Shown: positions 1 through 11,420, counted from the first letter of the stretch. The stretch is DNA of 64,000 bases from Cherax quadricarinatus (GCF_038502225.1 NC_091293.1:15372398-15436397); one strand, 5' to 3'. Notes: generated by a model not told the origin, from the letters alone. Numbers and translations are program-made.

Positions 1-115
1 GATTTTTGAATACAACTTTAATATTAAAATATTTTGGTTCTCCCTTACCATGAAAACTTGGTTGATATGCCTTCTCTTCTTAAGACTTTTAATATTAAAG
101 TTGTATTCAAAAATC
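1..115. repeat. Perfect 28-bp inverted repeat at the left edge
   Basis: Bases 1-28 are the exact reverse complement of bases 88-115, with a 59-base loop. The right arm is part of the reading frame that leads into the GIY-YIG domain of the Penelope-like element that follows. The left arm is therefore an inverted copy of that coding sequence, consistent with a snap-back or inverted insertion. The left arm may continue outside the window. Confidence 0.85.
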
Positions 116-511
116 TTGATAGAGTAAAAAAAACTTATGATAAAGAATTCCCCCCAAAATGCTGATGGATGTGTCTATAAGATTCCTTGTAAAATTTGCG
201 ATAAAGTTTATTACGGTCAAACTGGTAAAAATCTCGAACTAAGATTAAAACAACATAAATATAGCATTAGAACTGGACAAGATTCCAATGCTCTATTTAT
301 TCATGTAAGAGATTTTAACCATCCAATTGATTTTCAAAAAGTTGAGAAAGTAGTATCAAGCAAGTCCATGGTCGACAGGAATATAATTGAATCTTGTTTC
401 ATAAAAAGCAGTTTTGACAATAATATGAATATTTCCTTTGGTTTATATAAATTAGATCCGTTTATAATAAATAGAATTTGGGAAGAATTTAATAATACAC
501 TGGACAAATAA
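91..511 (+). pseudogene. Penelope-like element, C-terminal GIY-YIG endonuclease (broken)
   Basis: This is the 3' coding end of a Penelope-like retroelement, whose protein carries a reverse transcriptase followed by a GIY-YIG endonuclease that nicks target DNA. The frame from 137 reads VYKIPCKICDKVYYGQTG near its start: the VYKIPC lead-in, then the VYYGQTG form of the GIY-YIG core, followed by a basic LRLKQHK segment. It ends at TAA 509-511. In-frame homologous sequence upstream (91-136, reading KVVFKNLDRVKKT) is one frame off, so a single-base frameshift separates it from the endonuclease. The reverse-transcriptase part is missing. The ATG at 137 is internal and not a true start. This is a dead 5'-truncated copy. 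Confidence 0.85.
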
Positions 512-1439
<928 letters not shown>

Positions 1440-1805
1440 GGTAAGGTTCGTCAGGAAACAGAGCAAGTCTTTCCTGAGATGTGTATTTCTCAGTGTAATG
1501 TAACCAAGTGTTGTGTAACTCTCTTTATATATACATACATATAGGTCTCTCAATGTTTATATAGAGAGGAGTGTAAGTTTCAGATTTGTAGAAATAAATA
1601 AAGAATCCAAATACATGTATAAACATTTACAAAAAAAAAATAGTAACTGAATAAAGAAGTAAATGATCGAACTCTTTCTGACAGATACCAGGAACATCGG
1701 TTCAAGTAGTAGGAAAATACACACAAGGAATTAGCAAACAGGAGGTCCTAAAATCATCTTTTTAGAGAAAGAGAAAAAGAAAGATAAACAGATAGAGATG
1801 CTTAC
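1440..1805. other. Integrin intron sequence, no gene seen
   Basis: AT-rich sequence between the RTE fragment and the integrin exon at 1806. I see a short A-run near 1630 and no convincing exon or repeat. Confidence 0.5.
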
Positions 1806-1875
1806 CTTGAAGAATACTTGCAAAGACCACGGGTTATTACTGCCTTTAAAGTTCACCACACGATTTGTTATGTAC
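1806..1875 (-). CDS. Integrin alpha subunit, internal exon E (last in window)
   Basis: This 70-base exon encodes YITNRVVNFKGSNNPWSLQV plus FFK. It is bordered by a GTTGCAG acceptor at its right side and an AAG|GTAAGC donor at its left. It starts in phase 2: one base completes the Arg codon begun by AG at the end of exon D (6878). It ends in phase 0. The phase fit and the continuous protein are the main evidence. In integrin alpha chains this part belongs to the extracellular beta-sandwich (thigh/calf) region of the leg. No further exon is visible to the left, so the gene continues outside the window. The subclass cannot be named from these pieces. Confidence 0.82.
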
Positions 1876-2575
1876 CTGCAACAGTATAGCCAGAATTTAA
1901 ATAAATATATATATACAATATTGTGAGGGGGAAAAAGTTCATTGCAGTTGTAAATATTGTTGTGTGAATGTTTGTATGACCGTGGTGTTGGTCGTTTGGA
2001 TGTCTGAAGCGATTGTGACAGAGGAATGCAGACACCAGCACCGCCTATCTGCTTCATGTCACAATTTTCTCCTTGGGATATACATAGATGACGTTTGTAA
2101 ATGAGCATCGTCAGCTACCCAGCCAGCTCTTTCTGACGATCGTACGTATTTGTGCTTCTGTAATATTATTATTGTCTTATATTTTAACAGCTGTGATTTG
2201 TCTTGCTATATGGAACCAGTTTTAACTTAACGTTAGTCTTCTATCTGTCAGCCGTCTTTTACCGTCTTTTAAAGGCTTCAGCTTATCGAGTGAAGGAACC
2301 AGTTGTCATATAAGTAACCCCGTCGCCTGCGTGTTTTGCCTGAGCCAGGGGAGCTACGAGGGATCACATGTGCTGCAGATTTTGTTAAAAAGTCGTGGAT
2401 TTAATCTAGCCTACCGTTACCTTCGCCATGATATGAAGCCTTGCTCACCCCCTAATATCACGGCATCCCTGTTCAAAATCTCTACAGTGTTGACTGCCGT
2501 GCTCATCTCATTAAGGGTTCTTGCCATTTTTACATCATTTCTCTCTGTTTATGGTGTCTTGTGGTGATCACCTTG
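1876..2575. other. Integrin intron sequence, no gene seen
   Basis: Mixed-composition sequence between exon E and the GC-rich trinucleotide tract. An open frame at 2331-2567 on the plus strand has no recognisable domain and is not supported as a gene. Confidence 0.5.
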
Positions 2576-2962
2576 TGATACATCTGCTGGTGATACATCT
2601 GCTGGTGCTGCTGCTGCTGCTGGTGCTGCTGCTGCTGCTGGTGCTGGTGCTGCTGCTGGTGCTGCTGCTGGTGCTGCTGCTGGTGCTGGTGCTGCTGCTG
2701 CTGGTGCTGCTGCTGCTGCTGCTGCTGCTGTTGCTGGTGCTGCTGGTGCTGCCGGTGCTGGTGCTGCTGCTGGTGCTGCTGCTGATGCTGCTGGTGCTGC
2801 TGGTGCTGCTGGTGCTGGTGCTGCTGCTGCTGGTGCTGGTGCTGCTGCTGGTGCTGCTGCTGGTGGTGCTCCTGCTGGTGGTGCTGGTGCTGGTGGTGCT
2901 GCTGCTGGTGCTGCTGCTGGTGCTGCTGCCGCTGCTGCCGCTGCTGCCGCCGCCGCCGCCGC

Positions 2963-2995
<33 letters not shown>

Positions 2996-3099
2996 GTCCT
3001 TTTCGCAATCTGTATGGCTAAGTTCTACATTATTTAACTTATAAGTGCTAGAACTGTGGCGGCGGCGGCGGCGGCGGCGGCGGAGGCGGCGGCAGCCAT
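2576..3099. repeat. GC-rich trinucleotide repeat block (CTG/GGT then CGC/CGG)
   Basis: Bases 2587-2940 are a mixture of GCT and GGT triplets, running into CCG/CGC triplets to about 2995. A separate CGG run lies at 3058-3097. Because all units are triplets, every frame stays open as poly-Leu/Val, poly-Ala/Pro or poly-Ser/Gly/Thr, and none is credible as protein. The contrast with the AT-rich surroundings is sharp. It lies in an integrin intron. Confidence 0.95.
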
Positions 3100-3144
3100 C
3101 TTCCACATATTAGACACTACACTTGTTTGAAGAGATAAATTAAA

Positions 3145-3655
3145 AAATATTAGTTAAAGGTTCACAGAGTTCTATTTTGCATTCCTTAAGAACCCTTGAA
3201 AAAAGCTCATCAGGACCCGGTGACTTATTTTGCTTCACTCGGTCTATTTATTTCATAACCATTTCACTAGTGACTGTGATGTTACATAATTTATCTTCTT
3301 CAGGTCCGCTATCAAAATTAATTACCGGGATATTGTTAGTGTCTTCCTGTGTGAAAACCCAGATAAAATAATTATTTAAAATCGAGTACATATCATTCTC
3401 CTTGTCAGTAAGATGCCCAGAGTTATTTTTAAAGGGATCTATCTTATCTCTAACTTTTGTTCTATAAATCTGGAAAAAACCTTTTGGGTTAGTTTTCGAA
3501 TCCCTAGCAACTTTAATTTCATAGTCCCGTTAAGCTTTTCGTATTTCTTTTTTAACGTCCCTCTTAATGTCAATGTACTGATCCATAAGATGACCCTCAT
3601 CTCTTTTAATGAGCCTATAAATTCCTTTCTTCTACCCTAAAAGATATTTGAGCCT
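3145..3655 (-). pseudogene. CR1-like reverse transcriptase, N-terminal part (broken)
   Basis: Minus-strand translation, with stops and frame shifts, gives the linker between endonuclease and reverse transcriptase and then the first RT block (KQNKSPGPDELFSRVLKEC, about 3180-3240). It matches the equivalent part of copy 2 at 17880-18350. The catalytic palm blocks are absent because the copy ends at 3145. Confidence 0.7.
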
Positions 3656-3656
3656 A

Positions 3657-4560
3657 TTATTCATCCATTTTGGGTCTATTTGATCTAATTTCTTTATACG
3701 GGATAAATGTTCTTTGGGCAGCATGTATAGTGTTAAGGAAGCTGTCATATTCATATCTCACTTTGTTACCCCAGTCCACAGATGATAAGTGTTCTCTAAG
3801 CTCATTGTAATCTGCTAAGCGATAATCTGGGACCGTTACTGAGTTATTCCTACTATCATACTTACATTCACTGCTAAAGGTAATTGATTTGTGGTCGCTT
3901 GTGCCGAGTTCCTCCGTAATTTCTAAATCATTAACAAGTGATTCCATGTTTGCCAGAACCAAGTCAAGCAGGTTATTTCCCCTTGTAGGCTCTGTCACAA
4001 ACTGCTTCAAAAAACAATCTTGAACTACTTCTAAGAAGTCGTTAGATTCTAAATTCCCAGTCAAGAAATTCCAATCAATCTGGCTAAAGTTAAAGTCTCC
4101 TAGAATTACCACATTATCGTGTCTTGTGGCCTTAACAATTTCCTCCCATAATAATCTCCCTTGGTCCCTATCTAAGTTTGGGGGACTGTATATCACTCCT
4201 AAAATCAATATTTCATACCCTTCCGAAAATTCTATGCACACAGACTCTGTATGTGTTATTTCAGACTTTATACCCATTTTTATGCAACAGTTCAATCGAT
4301 CTCGGACACAGTGCCACCCCACCCCCCTTCCCGATACTTCTATTTACTTGGAACAATTTAAAACCCTGAATGTGATATTCAGCAGGCATGTCCCGATTAT
4401 TCGAATTAAACCAAGTCTCAATTATGGGAAAAACTTCAGTGTTACCTGCACTACAACTAATCTCAACTCGTCCATCTTATTCCTAGCACTACGACTATTA
4501 GTGTAAAATATATTTACAGACCCTCCTTTTTCTTTACCCTTCCTGTTCATTACTGTTTTT
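3657..4560 (-). pseudogene. CR1-like APE-type endonuclease domain
   Basis: The minus-strand frame 4322-3657 carries the exonuclease-endonuclease-phosphatase signatures: LILGVIYSPP, then VVILGDFNFSQIDW, then a terminal SDHKSITF block holding the catalytic Asp-His pair. The N-terminal strand (VNIFYTNSRSARNKMDELRL) lies in another frame near 4460-4530. So the domain is complete in outline but split by at least one frameshift. In LINEs this enzyme nicks the target site to prime reverse transcription. Confidence 0.8.
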
Positions 4561-4672
4561 CCACTATACCTATTACTTTCCTTGTTATTGTTAAGATTTA
4601 TGATATCAAAGCCTAAATCAATATTACGATACTCTTTATTTTCCATTTCTAAACCCATATCTCTAACTAATC

Positions 4673-5269
4673 CTAGTTTAAAGCCCTAACAACATCCTCA
4701 ACTGAGCTAGCAGGAAATCCTACACATACTCTGGGTAAGTGAACCCCATCCCTGGCATACATGTCATTTCGGCCATAGAAGTGGTCCCAGTTGTCAATGA
4801 ATGGTACTGTATTATCCTTACAGTGTTCGTCCAGCCAAGAGTTAATACCAATTGCTCTGGACAACCATTTATTTCCAACACCTCTTCTTGGCAAAATGCC
4901 ACATATAACAGAGCGCCCCCTCCTCTTCCTAATTATGTCTATTGCTGTCCTGTAGCTTCTAACTAAATCCTCACTTCTATGCTTGCCTACATCATTGCCT
5001 CCAGCGCTGAGGCAGATAATAGGATTGATCCCATAACCATTCATGATGTTGTCATGCCGGCTAACAGTATTCTCCATCCTAGCCTCAGGAAAGCAAACCC
5101 TCTGTCTCCTACTCCTATCCTTCAAGCAGAAGGCCCTATTCATGTACCTAACCTGGCTATCCCCAACAACAACAATATTTTTACCTTCCTTGGTGTCGTT
5201 CGTCGTGGCGTTCCCAGTAGTTGACTCACATTCGCCGGGTAGCACGGAGAATGCAAGAATGCACTCCAT
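4673..5269 (-). pseudogene. CR1-like ORF1 with SGNH/GDSL esterase fold
   Basis: The 198-codon frame shows the SGNH blocks in order: NIVVVGDSQVRYM (block I, nucleophile Ser), LSAGGNDVG (block III, Gly-x-Asn-Asp) and ARDGVHLP (block V, Asp-x-x-His). These supply the Ser-Asp-His triad of the family. CR1-type LINEs carry such esterase-like ORF1 proteins, thought to act in RNP or membrane interaction. The N-terminal part lies in a different frame upstream (see 5140-5487), so the intact protein is broken by a frameshift near 5200. Confidence 0.75.
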
Positions 5270-5487
5270 ATTTCCACAACAGTTTCCACAGCAGTATGTT
5301 TCTTATTCATCGTTTCTACCTCTCCATTCGTCTTCTTGATCTTCAACTTCGTTCCATGCTGACCGGCCACTGCCCAGGTTCTCTTCTTGACCTGAGGACT
5401 CACAACAGGAGGACTACTACGAATCCTCTTGTTTTCCTCCTTCAATGACCGTACCTCTATCTTCGCTACCCTCAGTTCCTCCTTAAA
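5140..5487 (-). pseudogene. CR1-like ORF1, N-terminal coiled-coil/basic region
   Basis: The minus strand reads KEELRVAKIEVRSLKEENKR near 5480-5425, a charged heptad-like helix. It is followed by a basic proline-rich stretch (RIRSSPPVVSPQVKKRTWAV). This is the usual N-terminal multimerisation and nucleic-acid binding part of ORF1. The frame runs past the start of the esterase domain out of register, so a frameshift separates the two. The homologous region of copy 2 shares a KRTNGEVETMKQQKTAVET-type segment. Confidence 0.6.
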
Positions 5488-6157
5488 AGTTGCTCAAAGG
5501 AGGGCATCTTGTTGATGGTGTTGAGGATGCCACGTACGTCTAGATTTTTGGGTACAATGACCAAAATATCATCAAGGTACTGTATCCATGTAACTGACCT
5601 AGGGATGTTACTGAGGATCCGTCTGGATTCTAGGTCTTCCATATATAAACTGCCAAGTACTGCTTAGTACTAAGGGGTGATCCCATGGCTAGCCGGAAGA
5701 GTTGTTTATACTTATTGTCTTCAAACCTAAAGCAGTTATAACGAACACAAAGTTTGACAAGCCTCGCAAAATCTTGGCAGGGTACGCTTAACTCTGTATC
5801 ATCGTTAAACACCCTGCAAAGAAGATCATGGCTTCATCAACTGGGACATTGGTGAATAGGCAGTCACGTCGAAACCTGCAAGTTTCTTATCACTCATGTC
5901 GAGATCCCTGACACGGTTAAGGAGGTCACCCGAATGCTTCAGGTGAGCCTGACTAATTGTACCCAGGAGTTTAGATAAATATTTTCCCAAAACTCCTGTC
6001 AGGCTGTGTGGGGCGCTGCTGATTCCAGATATAATAGGTCTCATAGGTACATTTGGTTTATGGGTCTTCGGTAAACCATAAAGCCTTGCTGATTTGTGGC
6101 TGGTAGGGACGAGCTTTTTGCCTTCTTCTGATTTCCTGAGTATGCTGCAGGTCTTAC
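5488..6157 (-). pseudogene. Penelope-like reverse transcriptase fragment
   Basis: Minus-strand translation, with stops, gives the PLE reverse transcriptase in order: LYGLPKTHKPNVPMRPIISG (about 6090-6030), GDLLNRVRDLDMSDKKLAGF (about 5930-5870) followed by DVTAYSP, then LAMGSPLS (about 5690) and YLDDILVIVPKN (about 5590-5545). The YLDD box is the catalytic motif. The fragment ends at a PSFEQL segment where the CR1-like element begins. Stops around 5813-5825 and frame changes show it is inactive. Confidence 0.82.
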
Positions 6158-6235
6158 TGAGTGGTCATCCTCAACAATACAGACTACGTTAGTAAGATGC
6201 AAAATTTATTAAACAACCCCAACATATACGCTTCC
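6158..6235 (+). pseudogene. Penelope-like N-terminal segment in opposite orientation
   Basis: The plus strand reads VILNNTDYVSKMQNLLNNP. This resembles the conserved segment that normally lies just upstream of the PLE reverse transcriptase core. Here it abuts, head to head, the minus-strand RT fragment ending at 6157. This suggests an inversion of the 5' portion during insertion. Confidence 0.5.
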
Positions 6236-6877
6236 ATCCCCGCAACATACTCAAGAAATCTGGGCTTGTCACAGCGGGTGTCGTCCACTCCTCAACTACC
6301 TCTACCTCTCTCCTCTTTCTCCAGTTGTAGGATTTCCATGTATCGTTAATGTAGTAAGAACTAGGTGGATACCGTATCTTCTGTACCACCATTTGTGAAG
6401 TACACAAGTACACATGTACTCAGTTGTGTTAGGAAGGAGTTGAATCATAGCTCCTGACCCCTCATTCACACCTCTCATATAGCAGTTTTATTGATTTTTC
6501 GATTTCACAAACATTTCTCTTGAAACTTTACGTAGTACATATTTTTGTAACTAGTACGAAATAAAATCAATCACCCTCCTCTGTCTCACAAAATCCCATC
6601 ATAATTTATATTTAAAGTTAAAACCACAAAAATACTTCCATTATTTCCAAAATAACTAATGGTTTAGAGGTGGAAGCGCAAGAATATTAGGTCACCTGGG
6701 CTCGTGTACATGTAAGTATTTGTATACATGTTTTTTCATTGTTATTCTTCTTGTTCATGTTGTCAATGTTGTTGTTGTTGTTATTGTTGTTTTCGTTTGG
6801 CACTAGATATATTGATATTTGTATATTTGATATCAATTCTTTAATGCTATATTAAGAAGGTGTTTGGATCATCTTAC
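6236..6877. other. Intron sequence, no gene seen
   Basis: AT-rich intron DNA between the PLE fragment and integrin exon D. The first part may still be PLE-derived, but I could not align it to anything in the window. Confidence 0.4.
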
Positions 6878-6953
6878 CTATGATCGTTGTTGATCTTGAA
6901 GCCGAAGTGTGATGGATCCTCTGGCCCCTCCAGTACTATCTTGAACTGCATCT
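6878..6953 (-). CDS. Integrin alpha subunit, internal exon D
   Basis: This 76-base exon encodes MQFKIVLEGPEDPSHFGFKI followed by NNDH. The first codon (Glu, G|AG) is completed from exon C, and the last codon (Arg, AG|G) continues into exon E. The borders are CACACAG| acceptor and |GTAAGA donor. Spliced to exon C, the text runs KKFDNL-E-MQFKIVLEG, a typical beta-strand pair of an integrin leg domain. The acceptor is unusual: seven bases upstream on the sense strand the intron becomes a long (ACC/ACT)n repeat, so the repeat supplies the polypyrimidine-like tract. Confidence 0.82.
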
Positions 6954-6960
6954 CTGTGTG

Positions 6961-7423
6961 AGTAGTGGTAGTGGTAGTGGTGGTGGTGGTAGTAGTAGAA
7001 GTGGCAGTGGTAGAAGTGGTAGAGGTGGGGTTGGTGGTGGTAGAGGAGGTGGAGGTGATGGTACTAATGAAAGCGGTGGGGTGTAGGTGGAGACGATGAT
7101 AGTAGTGGTGGTGGTGGTGGTGGTGGTGGTGGTGGAGGTGGTGGTGGTGGTGGTGGTTGTGGTGGTGGTGATGGTAATGGTGGTGGTAGTGGTAGAGGGG
7201 ATGGTAGTAGAGATAGTGGTGCTAGTTTTGGTGGTAGTGGTGGTAGAGGTGAAGGTGAAGGTGATGGTAAAAGTGGTTGTGGTGGAAGCGGTGGTGGATT
7301 GAGGGTGGATGTGATGGTAGTAGTGGTAGTAGTGGTAGCGGTGGTGGTGGAGGTAAAGGTGATTTTAGTAGTGGTAGTGGTGGAGGTGATGGTACTGGTC
7401 ATAGTGCTGGTGGAGGTGAAAGT
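6961..7423. repeat. GGT/AGT minisatellite, left part
   Basis: Triplet-based repeat of GGT, AGT, GAT and GAG units starting 8 bases from integrin exon D. On the gene sense strand it is (ACC/ACT)n. The long Val-rich and Gly/Ser-rich open frames are by-products of triplet periodicity. Confidence 0.95.
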
Positions 7424-7962
7424 GATACCTGGAGGTTACCTGGAGGTTATTCCGGGGATCAACGCCCCCGCGGCCCGGTCCATGACCAGGCCTCCCGATG
7501 GATCAGGGCCCGATCAACTAGGCTGTTACTGCTGGCCGCACGCAGTCCGACGTACGAGCCACAGCCCGGCTGATCCGGCACTGACTTTAGGTATCTGTCC
7601 AGCTCTCTCTTCAAGGCAGCCAGGGGTTTATTGGCAATTCCCCTAATGCTTGATGGGAGGCTGTTGAACAGTTTTGGGCCCCGGACACTTATGGTGTTTT
7701 CTCTTAGTGTACCAATGGCGCCCCTACTTTTTATTGGGGGCATTTTGCATCGCCTCCCCAGTCTTTTACATTCGTAGGGAGTGATTTCTGTGTGCAGATT
7801 TGGGACCATTCCTTCCAAGATTTTCAAAGTGTAGATTATGATATATCTCTCCCTCCTGCGTTCCAACGAGTACAAGTCAAGTGCTTCCAAGCGTTCCCAG
7901 TAGTTAAGGTGCTTGACAGAACTTATACGTGCAGTAAAGGATCTCTGTACACTCTCTAGATC
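7424..7962 (-). pseudogene. LINE reverse transcriptase C-terminus and 3' end inserted in the minisatellite
   Basis: The minus-strand frame 7890-7459 reads LERRRERYIIIYTLKILEGM, then RLGRRCKMPP, then RGPKLFNSLPSSIRGI and RELDRYLKSVPDQPG. These form the conserved C-terminal tail that follows the reverse transcriptase in many CR1/jockey-type LINEs. The 3' end carries a repeated ACCTCCAGGT motif (about 7424-7450). GGT-type repeat flanks it on both sides, so the element appears to have landed inside a pre-existing minisatellite. The copy lacks the RT core. Confidence 0.75.
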
Positions 7963-10900
7963 TAGATGGCAGTAGTTGTAGTGGTGGTGGTGGTAGCAGT
8001 GGTGGTGGAGGTAGATGTGATGCTAGTAGAGGTAGTGGTGGTGGTGATGGAGGTAATAGTAGTAGTGGTGGTGGTGGTGGTAGTAGTGGTAGTGGTGGTG
8101 GTGGAGGTGGTGGTGATGTAGTGGTTGTAGTGGTGGTGGTGGTGGTGGTGGTGGTGGTGGTGGTGGAGGTGGAGGTGATAGTAGTAGTAGTGGTGGTGAA
8201 GGTGGATGTGATGGTAGTGGTAGTAGTAGTGGTAGTGGAGTTGATGGTGGTGGTGGAGGTGGTGGTGATGGTAGTAGTGGTAGTGGTGGTGGTGGAGGTG
8301 GATATGATGGTAGTAGTGGTAGTGGTGGTAGTGGAGGTGGTAGTGATGGTAGTAGTGGTGGTGGTGGTGGTGGAGGTGGTAGTGATGGTAGTAGTGGTAG
8401 TGGTGGTGGTGGTGGAGGTGGTAGTGATGGTAGTAGTGGTAGTGGTGGTGGTGGAGGTGGTAGTGATGGTAGTAGTGGTAGTGGTGGTGGTGGAGGTAGT
8501 AGTGATGGTAGTAGTGGTAGTAGTGGTGGTGGAGGTGGTAGTGATGGTAGTAGTGGTAGTGGTGGTAGTGATGGTAGTAGTGGTAGTGGTGGAGGTGGAT
8601 ATGATGGTAGTAGTGGTAGTGGTGGTGGTGGAGGTGGTAGTGATGGCAGTAGCGGTAGTGGTGGTGGTGGAGGTGGTAGTGATGGTAGTAGTGGTAGTGG
8701 TGGTGGTGGAGGTGGTAGTGATAATAGTAGTGGTAGTGGTGGTGGAGGTCTTAGTGATGGTAGTAGTGGTTGTGGTGGTGGTGTGGATGGTAGTGATGGT
8801 AGTAGTGGTAGTGGTTGTGGTGGAGGTGGTAGAGATGGTAGTATTGGTAGTGATGGTAGTAGTGGTATTGGTGGTGGTGGAGGTGGTAGTGATGGTAGTA
8901 GTGGTAGTGGTGGTGGTGGAGGTGGTAGTGATGGTAGTAGTGGTAGTGGTGGTGGTGGAGGTAGTAGTGATGGTAGTAGTGGTGGTGGTGGAGGTGGTAG
9001 TGATGGTAGTAGTGGTAGTGGTGGAGGTGGTAGTAATGGTAGTAGTGGTAGTGGTGGTGGTGAAGGTGGTAGTGATGGTAGTAGTGGTAGTGGTGGTGGT
9101 GGAGGTGGTAGTGATGGTAGTAGTGGTAGTGGTGGTGGTGGAGGTGGTAGTGATGGTAGTAGTGGTATTGGTGGTGATGGAGGTGGTAGTGATGGTAGTA
9201 GTGGTAGTTGTCGTGGTGGAGGTGGTAGTGATGATAGTAGTGGTAGTGGAGGTGGTAGTGGTTGTGGTGGTGGTGGAGGTGGTAGAGATGGTAGTAGTGG
9301 TAGTGATGGTAGTAGTGGTAGTGGATGTGGTGGAGGTGGTAGTGATGGTAGTAGTGGTAGTGGTGGTGGTGGAGGTGGTAGTGATGGTAGTAGTGGTAGT
9401 GGTGGTGGTGGAGGTGGTAGTGATGGTAATAGTGGTAGTGGTGGTGGTGGAGGTGGTAGTGATGGTATTAGTGGTAGTGATGGTAGTAGTGGTAGTGGTG
9501 GTGGTGGAGGTGGTAGTGATGGTAATAGTGGTAGTGGTGGTGGTGGAGGTGGTAGTGATGGTAGTAGTGGTAGTGGTGGAGGTGGTAGTAATGGTAGTAG
9601 TGGTAGTGGTGGTAGTGGAGGTGGTAGTGATGGTAGTAGTGGTGGTGGTGGAGGTGGTAGTGATGATAGTAGTGGTGGTGGTGGAGGTGGTAGTGATGGT
9701 AGTAGTGGTAGTGGTGGTAGTGGAGGTGGTAGTGATGGTAGTAGTGGTAGTGGTGGAGGTGGTGGTGATGGTAGTAGTGGTAGTGGTGGTGGTGGAGGTG
9801 GTAGTGATGGTAGTAGTGGTAGTGGTGGAGGTGGTAGTGATGGTAGTAGTGGTGGTAGTGGAGGTGGTAGTGATGGTAGTAGTGGTGGTGGTGGAGGTGG
9901 TAGTGATGGTGGTGGAGGTGGTAGTGATGGTAGTAGTGGTGTTGTTGGAGGTGGTAGTGATGGTAGTAGTGGTAGTGGTGGTAGTGGAGGTGGTAGTGAT
10001 GGTTGTAGTGGTAGTGGTGGAGGTGGTAGTGATGGTAGTAGTGGTAGTGGTGGTGGTGGAGGTGGTAGTGATGGTAGTAGTGGTAGTGGTGGAGGTGGTA
10101 GTGATGGTAGTAGTGGGGGTGGTGGAGGTGGTAGTGATGGTAGTAGTGGTGGTGGTGGAGGTGGTAGTGATGGTAGTAGTGGTGGTGGTGGAGGTGGTAG
10201 TGATGGTAGTAGTGGTGGTGGAGGTGGTAGTGATGGTAGTAGTGGTGGTGGTGGAGGTGGTAGTGATGGTAGTAGTGGTGGTGGTGGAGGTGGTAGTGAT
10301 GGTAGTAGTGGTGGTGGTGGAGGTGGTAGTGATGGTAGTAGTGGTAGTGGTGGAGGTGGTAGTGATGGTAGTAGTGGTAGTGGTGGTGGTGGAGGTGGTA
10401 GTGATGGTAGTAGTGGTAGTGGTGGAGGTGGTAGTGATGGTAGTAGTGGTAGTGATGGTAGTAGTGGTAGTGGTGGTGGTGGTGGAGGTGGTTGTGGTGG
10501 AGGTGGTAGTGATGGTCGTAGAGGTGGTGGTGGAGGTGGTAGTGATGGTAGTAGTGGTGGTGGTGGTGGTGGTAAAGGTGGTAGTGATGGTAGTAGTGGT
10601 AGTGGTGGTGGTGGAGATGATAGTGATTGTAGTAATGGTAGTGGTGGATGTGGTAGTGATGGTAGTAGTGGTGGTGGTGGAGGTGGTAGTGATGGTAGTA
10701 TTGGTAGTGGTGGTGGTGGAGGTGGTAGTGATGGTAGTAGTGGTGGTGGTGGAGGTGGTAGTGATGGTAGTAGCGGTGGTGGTGGAGGTGGCAGTGATGG
10801 TAGTAGTGGTAGTGGTGGTGGTGGAGGTGGTAGTGATGGTAGTAGTGGTAGTGGTGGTGGTGGAGGTGGTAGTGGTGGTAGTGATGGTAGTAGTGGTAGT

Positions 10901-11095
10901 GGTGCTGGTGGTGGTGGAGGTGGTAGTGATGGTAGTAGTGGTAGTGGTGTAGGTGGTAGTAGTGGTAGTGGTGGAGGTGGTAGTGGTGGTAGTAGTGGTG
11001 GTGGTGGAGCTGGTAGTTGTGGTAGTAGTGGTGGTGGTGGAGGTGGTAGTGGTGGTAGTAGTGGTGGTGGTGGAGCTTTTAGTGGTGGTAGCTCT
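7963..11095. repeat. GGT/AGT/GAT minisatellite, right part (about 3.1 kb)
   Basis: A recurrent unit of about 39 bases (GGAGGTGGTAGTGATGGTAG followed by TAGTGGTAGTGGTGGTGGT), with shortened variants of 30, 33 and 36 bases. All lengths are multiples of three, so frames of 943 and 772 codons stay open. They encode only Val/Glu/Met or Gly/Ser/Asp repeats and are not credible genes. The unit is G-rich on the plus strand. The array ends at a MITE fragment near 11096. Confidence 0.95.
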
Positions 11096-11420
11096 TACTA
11101 ATTAATCAAACTGGTCCATTAGGAAGAACTTATTTGAAATAAAGTACTTGTTAAAATTTTCTCTAAATCGTTAAAAAATATATTTTTTTTTCATTTATGT
11201 TGATTTAAAAATTAATAATTTTATACCAAAAGTACCTTCGAAAACTTACCTAACCTTATTATAACAATCGCAATTTAATTTAGCCTCATCCAACTAAATA
11301 TATTTTTGATAAGTTTACTGTAATTAAATAGTAATCAAACACAATGCAATACATTTTTTCCTTAGGTTCAGAATGATTTTTGCGGAATTATTTCATGCAC
11401 AAATTTTTGCTTCCCTTATT
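11096..11420 (+). mobile_element. Palindromic MITE, left part (split by a LINE)
   Basis: This aligns along its length with the MITE at 25629-26016. Shared stretches include AAACTGGTC near the start, CTTACCTAACCTTATTATAA, and GGTTCAGAATGATTTT. The left terminal repeat is badly decayed or replaced by the minisatellite. The sequence stops at 11420 and resumes at 16485. Confidence 0.75.

Larger units (their letters stand above)
3145..5487 (-). mobile_element. CR1-like LINE, copy 1 (3'-incomplete)
   Basis: A minus-strand non-LTR retrotransposon with the order ORF1 (coiled coil plus SGNH esterase), APE-type endonuclease, and start of a reverse transcriptase. The SGNH-type ORF1 and the endonuclease style fit the CR1 group. 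The right boundary abuts a Penelope-like reverse transcriptase fragment near 5487. The left boundary cuts the reverse transcriptase near 3145, just beyond a KQNKSPGPDELFSRVLKEC-type segment. A second copy of the same family is at 17471-19860. Confidence 0.8.

Noticed and set aside
2331..2567. 78-codon plus-strand frame before the GC-rich repeat
   Set aside because: No domain, no splice context and it is antisense to the host gene. Not supported as coding.
2521..3106. Poly-Leu, poly-Ala and poly-Ser/Thr frames on both strands
   Set aside because: By-products of CTG/GGT and CGG triplet repeats. No start context or flanking coding sequence.
8121..11101. Open frames of 943 and 772 codons
   Set aside because: They are translations of a triplet-based minisatellite and contain only Val/Glu/Met or Gly/Ser/Asp repeats. 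Open length is forced by the three-base periodicity.
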